The position numbers and the translations under genes are program-made. A stretch of 64,000 bases of DNA from Metellina segmentata (Eukaryota; Arthropoda; Arachnida; Araneae; Tetragnathidae), in assembly GCA_947359465.1 (NCBI GenBank), contig OX375881.1, forward strand, positions 28,499,742-28,563,741, given 5' to 3'. This document shows, piece after piece, positions 34,794-49,700 of the stretch. The notes under the pieces were generated by a model that was not told the DNA's origin, did no database searches, and was given only the letters and a program-made list of their open reading frames with translations. Each line of letters begins with the position of its first letter. Within the stretch, counting starts at the first letter, position 1.

Positions 34794-37700
34794 CTAATGG
34801 GGAAAATAGTCATTAAAACCATGTAACCAACTAGAAAAAGAAATGGCTTGTAATAAAAATAACACCCTTTCTATATAGGATTGAGTTACATTAAGTACTA
34901 ATACTCGAGGGGGGGGGATTTCTCTAGCTCGTACAGTTCCAACAAAGTTTGAAATAGAGGATGGTGTAATGTCTCAAGGTTGGTTCCCCACTAAGAGGCA
35001 CAAAATCATTTAGATTTTTCTGAGATGTGTCCATAGGGTTTTTGACCAAGGAGTGCCTGGTAGCAATATTTGAGAACTGTTCTTGCTTGTCTGCTTCAGT
35101 GAAACCGTGGGACTGAAACCCTTTTATTGAAATTTTATATTTTAGCCTCCAATTCTATTTTTGTGACCGTATGCTGAGAAATTCCTCCTTGAAGCTGGCG
35201 AACAAGCGACAAACTCTCATTACACTCACAAACATTTATTTATCTAATTTACATTACGTGGACACAACACGTATACTATTAACAGAACATTTCATAACTA
35301 CCCGATATAACGGACGCTACGACGAGTCTTCCATTCTACGCCGCCGAATAACTCCCTGACCTCCTGAGGGTGTCCTTCATCGGAGCAGGGGTGAGATTTA
35401 GTTTTGGTTCACACTTTTAGTTCGGAGGTTTATAGCTCTGCAGCTGACGATGCGCTATAGTTCACTTGTTACATTTTAAAATTGTTTATTTCAAAGCTGT
35501 TTCTTGTTTAAACGGCTGGCAGTTTGTAAAGAACTGGGATGAAATTGCATACTTGCCAACTTTGAAAACTGCATCAGTAATGTGTATTAGAAATATCCTT
35601 AAGTCATAACTGGTATTATTTGTATTTAAAATGCAAAAGAAAAAGTTCACATTTTTATCAACTGCAGAAATTAAAACCCTGCAAAGCAGTAGTGTTTTAC
35701 TACTAAACTGAACACATCCCTGTAAAGAAACATTCCATTTTACGAGTACCTACACATTTGCATCCAAAACTGTGTTATATACGATTTAAACTTTTGTCAG
35801 GATTACACATCACTGGTGTTCATAAAGCTTATTTATAAGTAGATGAAAGAAAAAAATATCAATGTTCTTTTTACAAAGTTCTTAAATCCGTAAAAAAGGC
35901 TGACCCATCGGTAAAATTAAGTGGAAATCCGTAAAAGTTTGCAAGTATGAAATTGGAGACTTGGAGGTTAAAAAGTAGGTTAACACAGCTAAAAATCTGC
36001 ACTCCTAAGATTCTAACATGCATCTGGCCCCCCAGGTTATTCCATATCCAATATTAAATTTTAATGAAAAAAATTGATTAAAATCAATGATTTAAAAAAT
36101 TGATTGGTTTAAATTAGATACTCAAACAAAGGAAAAAAACATTACCTTTCTACATGGTTTAGCCCTTTTCACTTTTTCTTGATCAACTTTATTTGATACA
36201 ACAGATGGCCTACTTGCAGCAAGAACCTAATTAAAAAAAATATGCCTTTGAAAATTTTACAATGGCAATGCATTAGATAAAAATCACAATAAGTATATTT
36301 AGAGCTTGAAAAGTGACTCTGGAAAGAAAAGTTTTTGATTTTATCATTACTATTTTTAATAATTTAAAAATTGAAATGCATAAAAATGTGTTGTTCATTA
36401 AAATGCTTATAAAGAATTAATCAATGATAGGAAATGTCTTAAAAGTGTGAAAGTAGCAAATCAATTAACCGATTCAGAACCTGGTTTGAATTTTGTGACA
36501 ATGCATTTAATAGACGGAAGGGAAACACTGATTTAAGGAAGTATTCACATTGTTAGGCTTTCCATTTATTCCACATGAATATGCCTGGGGATAAAAATTA
36601 ATTTATGTAAATTAGAAAGTGACAAAACATTTCACTTGTAGAATTGAAATTACGTGAAGTTTTTTGAATAAAAATGCTATCAAGTTAAATATATAATTTT
36701 TTCTTTTTTAGAAGAATTTATCATTATTTTATTCTTTTCTAATATTACTTTTTACTTTTGAGATCTCTCCAAAATTTCTTCTACAAGATCATTACTAGGT
36801 TAATGAACGACATACAGTGATACCAAGACTCAGAATTATGTGGTTCTTGGTTTTTTTGTTTGGCAACACTACCGCCTGATATCATGTTTTTTTCTTGCTG
36901 TAGACGTGTTTCGCATGACATCGACGTGCACAATTACAATTCTGCACCCTGACTTAAACGATTTCGATTTTAGCATTTCATTGGTCTCACCTATCGTGTA
37001 ACTTCTGGGTACTGTATTTTAAATTAGCTACTGCATTTTATGTTTTTCCCACTGTTCAAGCTGCATTAAAGTAGACAGAAAATTAATATGATCATATATT
37101 TTACTGGATAATTGCTTTCTGAACATTAGTCCAATACACATCTTGTAAATAAAATAATACGACTTAATAAAAAAGTTGTTTTAAAAGTATTTCAGTATCA
37201 GCATGTATATTCCATCTGTCCCCCTTATAACTCTAGTAAAAATTTAAGAAGCTAAACATTTTTCTGCAAATATATTCATTGATTTATAAAAGCACTCAAA
37301 AATCAAACCTGTTCTAAGTTTTGAGAACTATATGTTTCGTCTCTTGACAAATCAGAAGAAGGGTCTTTGATTTCTCTTTCTAGTCTTCTAATACGGTTTT
37401 CTAAAGTAAAAACTTTTCCTGACCTCACATAAACCTAGAAAAAGAAAGGATGAACTTGTAGTAGTGTACAGGAACTAAATTTTTCAACAAAAACAGAATT
37501 CTTTGAGAAATTGAAACATCCTAATATTTTATACAAGGAGGTAGTTAACATATAGAAAAGATTCCAGGGGTGGGTCAAATAATTTACTTATGCACCTGCA
37601 ATTACCAAACCTTTATTCAAAGTATATTTCTCATCAATGACTATAGTTAAAGTATGGAAGATTAATTAGTTTTTGAAATGGCAGTTGATCCTTGATATGT

Positions 37701-40700
37701 TGAATCTCCCAGGAAGAAAAAAAGTCGAGATAATGAGTTTTGAGGTACCACAATAGCCTAGTAATATATAAAAATTTAGAATATATTTAAGAGACAATAA
37801 TCATTAAGAGTCTGGTACCTGTTTAACCCTGTAAAGGGCACTATGCCAGAAAATGTTTTGAAAAAACTTTACGGGTGAAGAACCAACATGAATATATTGG
37901 CTATTACATAAATTTCTCATGGCCTATTTGGGAGTGTTTCTAGTTACAGGAACATCAAATGAGAAATTTTTATGTACTTTAGTAGATTTTAATATACCTA
38001 GAATGATTAGAGCCTTATACATTTCATGAAAGTTGGATGTCAGATGTCCCTCCACCCTTGAAGTGTTGTCTTTCTGCGAGTGTACAAGTTCCATGCCATG
38101 TATTTATGTAAATACTTAAAGACATATTTTCTGAGCATACTAGGAAATAATTTAATGGGTAAAAACTTCTTCAGTAAAACTTAAGAACATTGTTCAGCCC
38201 TTTGCCAAATTTGCGACTAAAACCTTCATAGCCAAATGAGCATTTGGGTAGACCTATGACCATTTACTATAATTTATAATTATTGCCAGTTGATAATGAT
38301 AATTACCAATTTATGATGATGCTGCATTCTTGAGTTAAACCACTTTTCCTTTTTCTGTCTCCATCACTTTATGGTATTATTCGAGTTATTGCACATCTTT
38401 ATCTTTGTCTAAATTTTTAAATCCATCAGCATATGTTTGAATTGGTCTGATCAATTTCAATCAAATCTGGTTCAAAACCAGATTATCCACTTCTGCTTGT
38501 GACATTAATCCAGGCGCAGTATTATAATGAGTTAATTAATCACTTAGAGGCAGACAATGACCAATCCCTTGCACCAGGAGGCTTAACAAAATCCAAGATG
38601 ACAAAAGTGTTTGTGAAAATAATTTGAAACATGTTGGAAATGCAAGGGAAATAATATTTATCAAGATATAGAGAAATCAAGGGTCTCTCAGCTGTATTAC
38701 CTTTCCAAACCCAACAAACCTATTAAAATAAAATTAAATAGAAATCTCATCTGGAAGAAAGTTTCAAGTTTTTATTCGCACTAAAATACCAAAGGAACGA
38801 ACTGTATTGAACAAGGTATGCCGATTTAAGTAAAGTGATTTTTATTTAAAAAAATCATTGATTTAAAATCAACATTGGATTTTCTTTTCTATTCTGTTTT
38901 AATTAAAATGAAATAACTATGAACAAGATCATATTATTTTATTCAAATAAATTTAGAATAGAAAATAAGTTAAGTAGTACCTTTAAGAAAAAATGAAGAC
39001 ACATGCGGTCATATTCACAAGTCTAGAGTTAACCCGAGGATCAGTTGATCTGCGAGTCGGAGTTAAACAGAGGATTATCAAGAACCGTATTCTTAAACGT
39101 CGGGTTAAGTTATCCACAGATTAAAATGATACACTCACTGTGATTACTTACTACTGTCTCCTCGAGATCAAGTGTTATTAATTACATTTATTATGATGCC
39201 CGAATCTGTATTCATACTGGTCAAACTGTACTTTGCCAGCAGAATTGATTCCAAATTGTGATTTTAATAGAATGCATTCAGCATTTCTAAAAAAACATTG
39301 CTTATTCATGGCGTATGTTGTGCTGTTCTACGTATTCTATCATGTGATTACCTTCCTTTTTCCTATAATGTATTTTAATCTTTCAAAAACTAACTCTGCT
39401 ATATTTCCTATGATAACTGTTATTCATCATACATATCAATGTTTAGCATAAATCAAAACTATATAGAAACTACATTGCGATTTAAGTGTCGTATCCAGTA
39501 GGTATAACCATGCATGGGGAATGGATTAATTATAATCCTAAAAATCCAAATTTAAATAAAATAAATCCTATTTTTATGATTGAAAAAAAAATCAAGATTT
39601 TTTTTCACACCCTGGTAGTAGAGTATGGGATAAAATGAAGGAAACTTTCAAAATGCAAAAAATATTACCTTTTCTTCAAATGAATTCAAAGCTTCTTCTG
39701 GAAGTCCTTCAAAGCAATCATCACTCAAACTGTAGTTGTATTTAGAAAACTTTTGTAGTGGATACAAATCCCCTAAATTTCCATGTTCATGATTTACATA
39801 GTAATCCCTTTTATACAGCTCACTGTCGATTGATTTTGGACCGCAGTTTACTTTATTTAAAGCAGTCTCACTCGTATCAGATGAAACTGAAAGCTTCCGC
39901 TCAAACTCTTCAAAAGATGCAATTGGCTCTTTTGAAATTCCTTTCTTGGAAAAATTAGATCTTTTCAAAATATTTTCAGCACTGTATGGATTGTTTTTCA
40001 GTGGAACTGCATTGAGCCACTTTTTGTGCTCTCGTTCAGCAATGGTACCTGCAAAAAATACCAGAATTAGATGCCTCATTCACTTGAATAATCTTGAATG
40101 GAGTAAAAGGAACACAAATATACCAGTTAAACAATGAAAACAAAAGAACACAAATGCATAATAAGAAATGAATCTGTGTTCTGAAAAAAAAAATACTTCA
40201 CAACCAGCAATATCTGCAAGTAAAAAGTAAATGAAAACAATAAAAAATTTAGAAACATGGGAATAGAACTTAATATTTTCTAAAAATAAAACCCATAATT
40301 TAGTAACAATTCAGGTAGAAATACATAACTATGAATATATACCTCGGTAAAAAACAGGCCAATGTCCAAATTTTCCGATTTTGAGTTATGTCCACAAATC
40401 ACTTTGATGTAATGAAAGTTATAATAGAAAAAAGTGCAATACAATATGAAAGAATCAAAACATTGGAAAATACTTTTTGTACGCTGCATTGAAAATAAAA
40501 ATTACTAAATAAGAAGCTGTTGCTATAAAACTTGGTGAAATGGACATTGACCCTTTTCCTACCAAGGTGCAGATATATAAAGAGAAGAGAATCAGCAGTT
40601 AAAATAAAATATGATTGGAATCAAATTACATGAAATGATTAGATTATTATGCAAAACATTTCTTTTTCAGGTAGAGAAACATAATGTTGTTTACTGCATC

Positions 40701-43700
40701 CATTTAATAGTTTTCCATATTTAGAATTCAACTTTCAACAAGTTGTCATGATTCATTTCCCTAAAATTTATTAACTAATTATCCCAATGAGTCAGTATAG
40801 TGAGAAATCTTAGAATATATATAATTACAAAAATGTTCCGCATGAGATGAAGACACTAAAGTATTGATATATCCATGAGTAATTTGAGTACATAGATTCA
40901 TAATGTAAAAAAAAAAAAAAAAAAAAAACCTTGCTTCTATTTATTACTGTTTTATTCAGGCAAGACTTAACTGACATTAGCAACAGAATTTTGTAACTAC
41001 AGTACAAAGTCCCAAAATCCAGATGTTTTGCATCTAAGAATCAAGCTAAACAACACAGTTTTCAATCCTGCGGTGGCAGCAACTTTTCATTAATATAGAG
41101 AGAAAATGCAAATAATCTGAAATGGCCCAGGTCCTGGGGACTCCAGATTTTGGACTTTGTACTGTATATATTACATATTCATAAAACAATTCTAGTTACG
41201 TAAACAGATAGTCAGAATTGATGATACAATAATCACATCATGTAATTTCTTTTAGAAATACAACCCTAAAGTGTTCACTTTTCAGTTAGACCTGGCATTA
41301 CAATGAAAATTATGACATCATTTCCTGTAATTAAAACTTAATCACTAAAAATACCAAACAATCCTTTTGACGGCATTGTGATTATTGGTGCCCGAGAGCA
41401 AATTAAGACACATATGAAAATAAATCATCAAATGAAAATACAAATCCTAATATGTGCATAAAACTATAAGTTGTAGGTACACATGTGCCCATTTCTAGAA
41501 TTTGACATCCAGTTTAAGCAATTTTTCAGGTTGATAAACAAGGACTTACAGTAGTGATCAATGAGCAGTTCATTCTGTCCACCTTTGTATGATAAATACC
41601 TTTACATTATGTATTAATCAAACAATTAGTCACAGAACATTAGTGTAAATATTATAACTATAAAATTAGTCCATTACATTATCAAAAAGAACAGTTTTAT
41701 AAAATAATCACACATTATATTTATTTAATAGTAATATAATGTGTGGAAAGAAACATTTTTTGTTAACTAAAATGTAGACTCATAGTAACAATTTTTCAGA
41801 AAGCAATTTTAAGTCAACATTAATTTTTTTTAATAATTAATTAATGTAATTTATGTTATGCATTAATGTAATTTTAAGTAATCAATAATTGCTGTTCGCA
41901 AGCAACGCTAAAATGTATAAAAGCCAAGAAAAATTAAAATTACCACTTACTTTAGCAGAAACCTAGTAATTAAATAAATGAATATTTATAAAAAGATAAT
42001 TCTTTCACATATGAAAGCAAGAACATAACAGAAAGGTAGAGAAAATAACAAATGTGTAAAATGGTAATATAAAACGAAGAATTCATCAAATAAATAGAAA
42101 CAATTATTACCTGGACGAGGAGGTGTCCCAACAAAATTACTTTCAGAACAAACCTGATTCTAAAAATATATAAATATATTTGGAATAATTTTAATTTGTG
42201 TTGTAAACAATACCAATTTAAAAGAAGAAAAAGAAGGGGGGGGGGAAACTAATTCAAAATAAAAATTTAATTTTATATTACCTATGTAAAATATTGATTA
42301 CCTAACTAGAATTCCCCATCTGCCTTGCATTCCTCTTATTTCTCGCACATTACTAAAACTTATTTTAAATTTATTTGTTAATCATTCAGGCTGAATTACC
42401 TATAGTCCTTATTTCAGCTATTATATTGCATTGATTTATTTAGCTCATAAAATATCTGGATGGTTTTTATTGCAACGTTAAAATAAGGCGAACATTCCAA
42501 TCTTTTTCTTTGTTGTAGATAACTCTTGTTTCGTGGCTCTCTTACATACATGCTGAATAAAGAATTTCTTTCAGGATTTTTAAATTTGTTTCTCCCCTTT
42601 TCTCTATTTACTCCTTATTTTCATATTATGATCACCTTCAGTTCTTATATCTTAAAAGTATTTCAGTATATGCATGACTTGACATTGGCCATTAGAGGGT
42701 TACTGTTCAATGTTTTTAAGATACTGCACCCAAATTGATTCTTCAAACAGGAATGACTTATCTCTGGCATGTTTTGAAATACTCAAAGAAAGGTAGGTAG
42801 TTAATTAATGTTGCACTGTAGCGACACAGTTGCCGACAGGCCTGGATCATTCCCAAAGGGAAAGTTTGTTGTAGTTTTGAACCACGGTCAGATGACGAGA
42901 ACCCTTGAGCTGATACCCCACTCTCCAAACTTCCATACCATGCCAGATTTAATGTGCACCAGTCCCCTTGTACATGAGTCTTTGGCTGTACCAAGTTTTG
43001 AACTCGCAGCCCTCCGGTTGCTAATCCGTTGCTCTTCCAACTGGGCTACCATAGCCCACTCAAAGAAAGAAATATTAATTTCTGTTTCACTAAGAATTTT
43101 TATAATAAATCACTGTTGATGGGATAGGAAAATTAAATCAAATGGTTATTAATTGGACAATTTTAAAAAATGAAGAAATGATTATAGAGGCAATAACTGT
43201 TGGTTCAAATGAAAAGTCTATACATAAATACAGAACTCCAATTATCCAAATTGCTCTGAGAAAAAAAAATCAGCAAAACCCGCCTTTCAAAAGTTTCTTA
43301 TCGATGAAGGATAAAAACAAAGAGGACAAAGTGTCAGTTGAGGCCATAAGAAACATCATACCAAAAATTCCTGGCTGTTCCAACTGCAATGCAGAGGACG
43401 CAGGCAAGTGGCTGGTGTGATTCTTTGGACCTTGGATTCCAAATTATCAGTGACGATGAACTCATTTAAAGTGTGAGAAGAACTCGCTGATGACCTGGAA
43501 GATGGCGACAGCATTGCTACTCGACCATCAGCTTGTAAGGCATTCGAGTGCCTTGACACAGCAGCTAAAATTTATGGAGTGGCAGCCCGAGAGTGCAACC
43601 ATCTACAGCTGCTCACTGCGCCAAGTGCATGCAAGACTAGGCTGCATGGAAACGAGTGAAGACAGCGAAACAAGTGACTTAGGCCAATATGTTCAAGCAG

Positions 43701-46700
43701 TGATACATTTTAATACAGTATGTAAATACAAAACTGTTTTCATAGTCATTAAATTTATCTCTATTTCAGTCATTACATACTAAAGCAAAATTAGGTTTTT
43801 AAAATTAAGAAATGACTTTTTTCGTGAGTTATCCAATTATCCGGATGGGGTCTGGTCCCAATTGATCCGGTTAATTGGAGTTCTACTGTATTCCTTATCT
43901 AGAAGATATGATTTTATGCAGTTATCTAGAATCCATATAAATGAATCAACAAATTATAATTAAGAGTTCATGATTTAAAAAAAAAATCACAAGATTTTTA
44001 TGCAATATTACCATAGAAGACAGTTCATCCTCATTTGGGACAATTTTAATTTGCTCTTCTGTTGCTTCTACTTTCTTCACAAGTATATCATCTGTTTTTG
44101 CATTTGAAGATGTCTTGTCACTTGATTCTGATAAAACAAAATACAAGCAAAATTTTAAGATAAATTAATTGAAATTAGAGCAAGTACTATAGAGTTGTTC
44201 ACATTTCTCCTCAGCAAAAGAAAAGCTGCATGCTAAAAGCAACTCAACAACAAAAAAATATTCAAAATAATCATTGAATATACATAAGTGTACTCAATGT
44301 GTACAATAATTTATACACAAGGTTAGTTCAAAAGAATTATGCATTCTTAATGTATCTGACTGATAATATTTTGTCAGATATGGACTTAATGTTAAGTGAA
44401 GTTTCATAGTAAAGGAGAAATATAAAGTTTTGCACAGGCAAAATATTTAATATATTTTGCCTGTGCACATAACTTGGGATTTGTTTGCCCTTTTCTCATA
44501 ATTGTGTTCTATAGATGCTAAGAATTGTTTTAACAGTTGTTAAAACACAACATTAACACTAGTTTTTATGCTCGGGTTCTTCAATTATATTAGTAATGTA
44601 TAGAAGTTTGCAAAATATTATCTTTTGAAGCTTTAACATCAGAAGCTATGAAATAAGTTTAAAATTGAATGCTACAATTTTGTTAACGCCCCTATGGAAA
44701 AATTGGTCAGGAAAATAAACTGTTTCCTTTGAAACATAAACATCAGGGTGTGAAGTTTGTGGGGAACAGAGAACATGTATTTCTAGCATGAAAATCCTAA
44801 ACAATACTATACCTAATTGTATAAATTCCCAATTGAAATATATGACCTTGTTTTACTTATCTACTCTGGTTTAAATATCTCACTGCAATAAAAGTGTCCA
44901 ATGGGAACCAATGAATTTATGCAGGACCATTTCATACCTTCACTATTACTAACTTTTTCTGAGGAAACAAATTTGATATCGACTAGACAAGATGAAAGTG
45001 GGACAGGATGAGGTATAGAGAATAAGGTGAGTGAAATAATATTCTTTGTTCCATCCGATGCAAAATCAACTCCATATTAGTTAACCAATGCTGAGTACTT
45101 TTCTTGGCATGCGTCTTTTTGGCTTAATAGCATGCATTCTGCCCCAGATAATTTTATTTTCAATATTAGGAAACTAATTAAGAGTCGTTGGTTTTGGGAT
45201 TTATTTATGGCCATGCTGCATCAGACACAAGACATGATACAGTACAGTTTCCCAAATCCGGAATTGTCCAAAATATGAACGTTTTGCTAACTGCCATTTT
45301 TTGTTTTTCTCACTTTTTTACATTTCCCGACAATTTTTAAAGAACAAGGAGTTAAACCTGGACCAAATTGATGAAACAACGCAAAATAATGGACATGTTC
45401 AGAGTAAACACCACACAGAAAAATGAGCAGATTTACAAGTAAAATTTGTTGCATTGTATTAAACAGGGTTCTTACCATTTTTTAAAATTATTCCTATTTA
45501 TATAATCTGCTATTTTACTATTGCAAATGCAATATTTTTTGGATGTGTGTGTGTTTAGAGTGAATTAAGAACTAGAGTTAGATTAAGGTTTTGACAAGAA
45601 ATGCAAATAACCCGAAATGGATGAGGTCCTGAAGATTCTGGATTTTGTACTGCATGATATCAATAGACACACATGAAAGTTTTACTGATACGGAAAAGAG
45701 AAATAGACTTGACAGGAATCAAACCTGTGCCACCTACAACTCAAAGGTTGCTAGCACAGTGGACATGCACACTGAGCCACGACGACCATAAAACTAATTA
45801 AGAGGAAAATATTATGATTTAAAGTGTCATATCTTGTTCCCAATACTTGAAAACCTTGAAGCACATTCAATCAACAGTTGCTTGTGTGACCATGCTGTTG
45901 CTTATTGCTGGAATATCAGATGGTTATATACAATGTATGTAAGTATCCGTTAACTAAGAAAGAATAAACTTTGAGACACTGCTAATTTTTTTGACTTGCA
46001 TAGCAGATTATAACAATTTTTTTGCAAAGTACATAACACAGTATTCAATATAGTGGCAAAAATATCAAATACTTACCATTTACATGGCACAGCAGAGTTT
46101 TTTGAGGTTTCCGAACTTTATCATTCTCTATAGCAACAGGACTAGAATTAATAAATGCTTGCTTTTTTGACTTAGATAAATCATCTGGTACTGTTTCAAC
46201 TTTTATATGGTCTGAATATTCTATTTCAGGTATTGTTTCTTCAGGGTCGCTGGAGAATTCTAATGATCCAGCAGAATGATTTTCGGATAACTCGGAGGAA
46301 AACTCTTCTTGATCACTGAAATAAAATAAAAACAGACATTTATAAATCCGGATGGAACTATTCAAATTCTAGAACAAAATAATATCAAGCATGTTTCAGT
46401 TGCAATGTATATGGTCACTTTGAGCCTTAAGGCCATATTCAACAGAAATTTCCGAACATTAAATTCATGTCAGAGGTAAATGCCAACATTTGTATATATA
46501 ACTTCCATCGCACGTTCACTTATCTTCGAATTTGAACACTTTTTACCTTGCAGATGGAGAATAAATTATAATCTGTCATATTTTGCTTGACAGTGTTTAT
46601 GTTGTGCAATATGGATGATTTATATTTCCCATCGTTCAGAGAAATGTTCCTCATCTCTACTATAATAAAAGTAAGTGTCTGCATGTGTGCTGTGTCTAAA

Positions 46701-49700
46701 CGAATCTATAGTACTTGCAGTAATGAAATTTGGCACACAGGTAGTCTTAATTTTATATGAAGCCCGAACTTTAAAGTTTAATCTAGAGCATTTAAAATTA
46801 ATTTATTAACATTTATTTATTGTTTGTTTTCCTTAGAATGGCAACAATGTGAAGAAATCAATTTCAAAATTTATTTTTTCCTTTCACTTTCTGACCATAA
46901 ACGATTCCAGCGCAGGAATTTTTTTTTTGACCTGGATTTTTTTCTTTTGTTCAAGTTTCTAACTTTGCAATCATGAAAGATAGAGTAAAAATTTCAACGG
47001 ATTTGAAATCTGCAGAAAATTTTACACCAGATTGATACCTCAGGTAGTCCGAGAAGTAATGAGGCAACGACAACATTCTTCTGTCATGTCGGGTGGTGGG
47101 ACTCATTCTTAAAATTATTGATTTTTCTTTAATGGTATCAGCATCAGTAAGGACATGAAAAGAACTGCCACTGTGCTGAACTGCTAGTTACTTATTATTT
47201 CGAAAAAATCATTTGGTTTTAACTGAGAATTTTGTTGACAGTGTAATCTGGTTACTTATTGGTCAGTTCACAATTATTGAACATAACAAAGTGAGTAATC
47301 TCCTGCATAGTAGTGGAAAAACCAACCGCTGGCTGTTTACAAATGGCTAGAGCCAAAAGGAAAAAACATGTTGATTTTCAAATGTGAAGAAAGTGGATTG
47401 AAAGGAGTTGGAATTTGGCCCTTAATTAATCTAGCCGAAATAGGCCCAAAAGGGGATGTTTTATATTTATTTACAGGGGCCAAAAGAAATAGTTTCACAG
47501 TGAATATCAAAATGTCAGACATTAAAATCAAAAGTCGATCAATAATGGCTTTTTTTTAAATTTTAATTTCTAGACTCCATGCAACTTTTTAAAGAGTTTA
47601 CATGCAAAGGTCAATTGAAATAGTTTCGCAGTGAATATCAAAATGGTAGATATTAAACTCAAAAGTTGATCAATATCTGCTTTTTTTAATTATAATTTCT
47701 AGACACCATGTAACTTTTTAAAGAGTTTGGATTTTCTTAATCAGAATAGAAAAATACCAAAGAAAAGGAGCTTGGATTGCCCTTTTCTTACTGCGTGAGA
47801 CAAATGAATGCTCATAACAATGTTCAGAAAATAAGAATATGCAAGCATGTGTTCTATAAATTAATTTTGGTAAAAAGGCAATTTTCATGAGAGAATTTGT
47901 GCTATGTTTGAGATTTAAAATACAGCAGGTGTGAACAAGGAGTTCTGATTAGAGATTAATAGATTTTTTATAACTACCTACTATTTCAGTAAGTTAGAAA
48001 GAAAAAACTTACTCAATGCCAGGAGTTTCGGAAGGACAAGGTATCAACATGCAAGGAGGTTCATCACAATAAGTTAGCAACTGATATTTGAGATTACTAT
48101 AGAGTGGAAGTCGCTTTTTTTTCCTGAACAACCAATTTTCTTCCCATGTTGTCACAACAGTTGGGTGGCAAATAATGCCAGAATCGCACTTTTCTGGCTC
48201 GTCAACCAGATCAAAGCCAAATTCAGGAAAAGGTATAGGGGTTTGATTCTGATGGTCCGCATCGATGAAGATATCAAGGTCAGGATGTTTCTGAGAACCT
48301 ACTTCATCAATGCTTTGCAAACTATTTGACCACTTGCTGATACTACTGAGCTTATCATCTTCAGAATCTGTGAATTCCTGAGTAATTTCCTCAATTTCTT
48401 CAATATGCTGAAAGAGAATTTGCAATGAGATATAAGAAAGCATGTAAAAATATAGGATTAAACTATTTTATTTTTAAAATTACGTGAACTCACCACACAT
48501 TCAATGGGTAAATCAAAAGGAGCTGCACTTGGTTCAGTATTATTGTAAGCTTCAGTCTCAGATTTTGAATTTTCAAATTGGTTAGATATAACAGTGCCAT
48601 CTAAAAAATGTTCAAATTATAAATATATTTATTGATGTTACATATAGTTTAACTTGAAGCAACAATTTTATTTTGCACAATTTGTGAATATACCTAGAAA
48701 TATAAATGCACAGACGCCTTTAAAATGTTATCTAAAATTAAGTTTAGAGATAGGTTCAAAAATACCATGTAACCCCAAAATTGACTAATTAAAATTCAGC
48801 CAAATTTGTATACTATTATACCAAATCAACAATAACTGGAATTTTTTAAAAATTCAGCCACATTTACTTTGAGCTTACATTATTTGAAGATAATTTAACA
48901 CTAACAAGATTAATTTCAGATTTTGACATTCATATAAAACTAGAAATTAAATATTGATTTAAAAAAGTCCTTAAGCTAAAGAGAAAAGCAAGAGAATTAT
49001 GCTTTTAAAAAGTCTTTTAATGGTAATCCCTGATTCTGACCAACAAAGAAAATAAAAACTAAATTAAACAAATAAGTTATGCAATAAATAATGAAATGAA
49101 AAAGTAAATTCTGTAACTCAAATCAAAAAGAATGCTTCCAATTTACAATATGTTAAAAAAGAAATATGTTGACTTGGCGTGCGTCCAAAATCGAAAAAAC
49201 CAATAAAATTAAAAAATGAAATGAAAAAAATTCTAAACTGTGATCTCTTACATTGTTGCCTTCCTTATTAAACTAAATAATAAAAATATGCCAATAAATA
49301 AATTAAAAATGTTATAGATTAAAATTTTGGCTTTGAGGTGCATTCAATCAGCTTCGGACTACCTGTGTCCCAAATTTCATGACTGTAAGTGGTATAGAAT
49401 CATCTGAACACCTCCCAGAGACAGACATACAAACACCTCCTTTTATAATAGCCTTTACCTTTTTGATTTCTTGCCCTTTGATTATACCAATAGAATAATT
49501 CTATCAGTTCAGTCAAGGAATTCCAAAGTAATCAGAATTTTGTACTTTTTAACAGGTAAATAGATTACAAAAATATTTTATCATGAATATAAAAAATGAC
49601 AATCTATAGCATACCTTGTTCAATTTTCAAGTTTTCTTCTAAAGATGTATATACATACTTTTTATATTTTGATTGGCTTTCTTCAACAATCTAAGAAAAA

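Noticed and set aside
35100..35460. Solo LTR in intron 17
   Set aside because: No TG...CA ends with a target duplication could be placed, so it is left as an unidentified repeat.
40907..40927. Poly-A run as the tail of a retroposed gene
   Set aside because: No retroposed body or target duplication lies beside it.
43142..43420. A host gene exon at 43142-43420
   Set aside because: The frame runs across the TA-flanked Tigger end at 43231. The downstream part matches the decayed transposase C-terminus.
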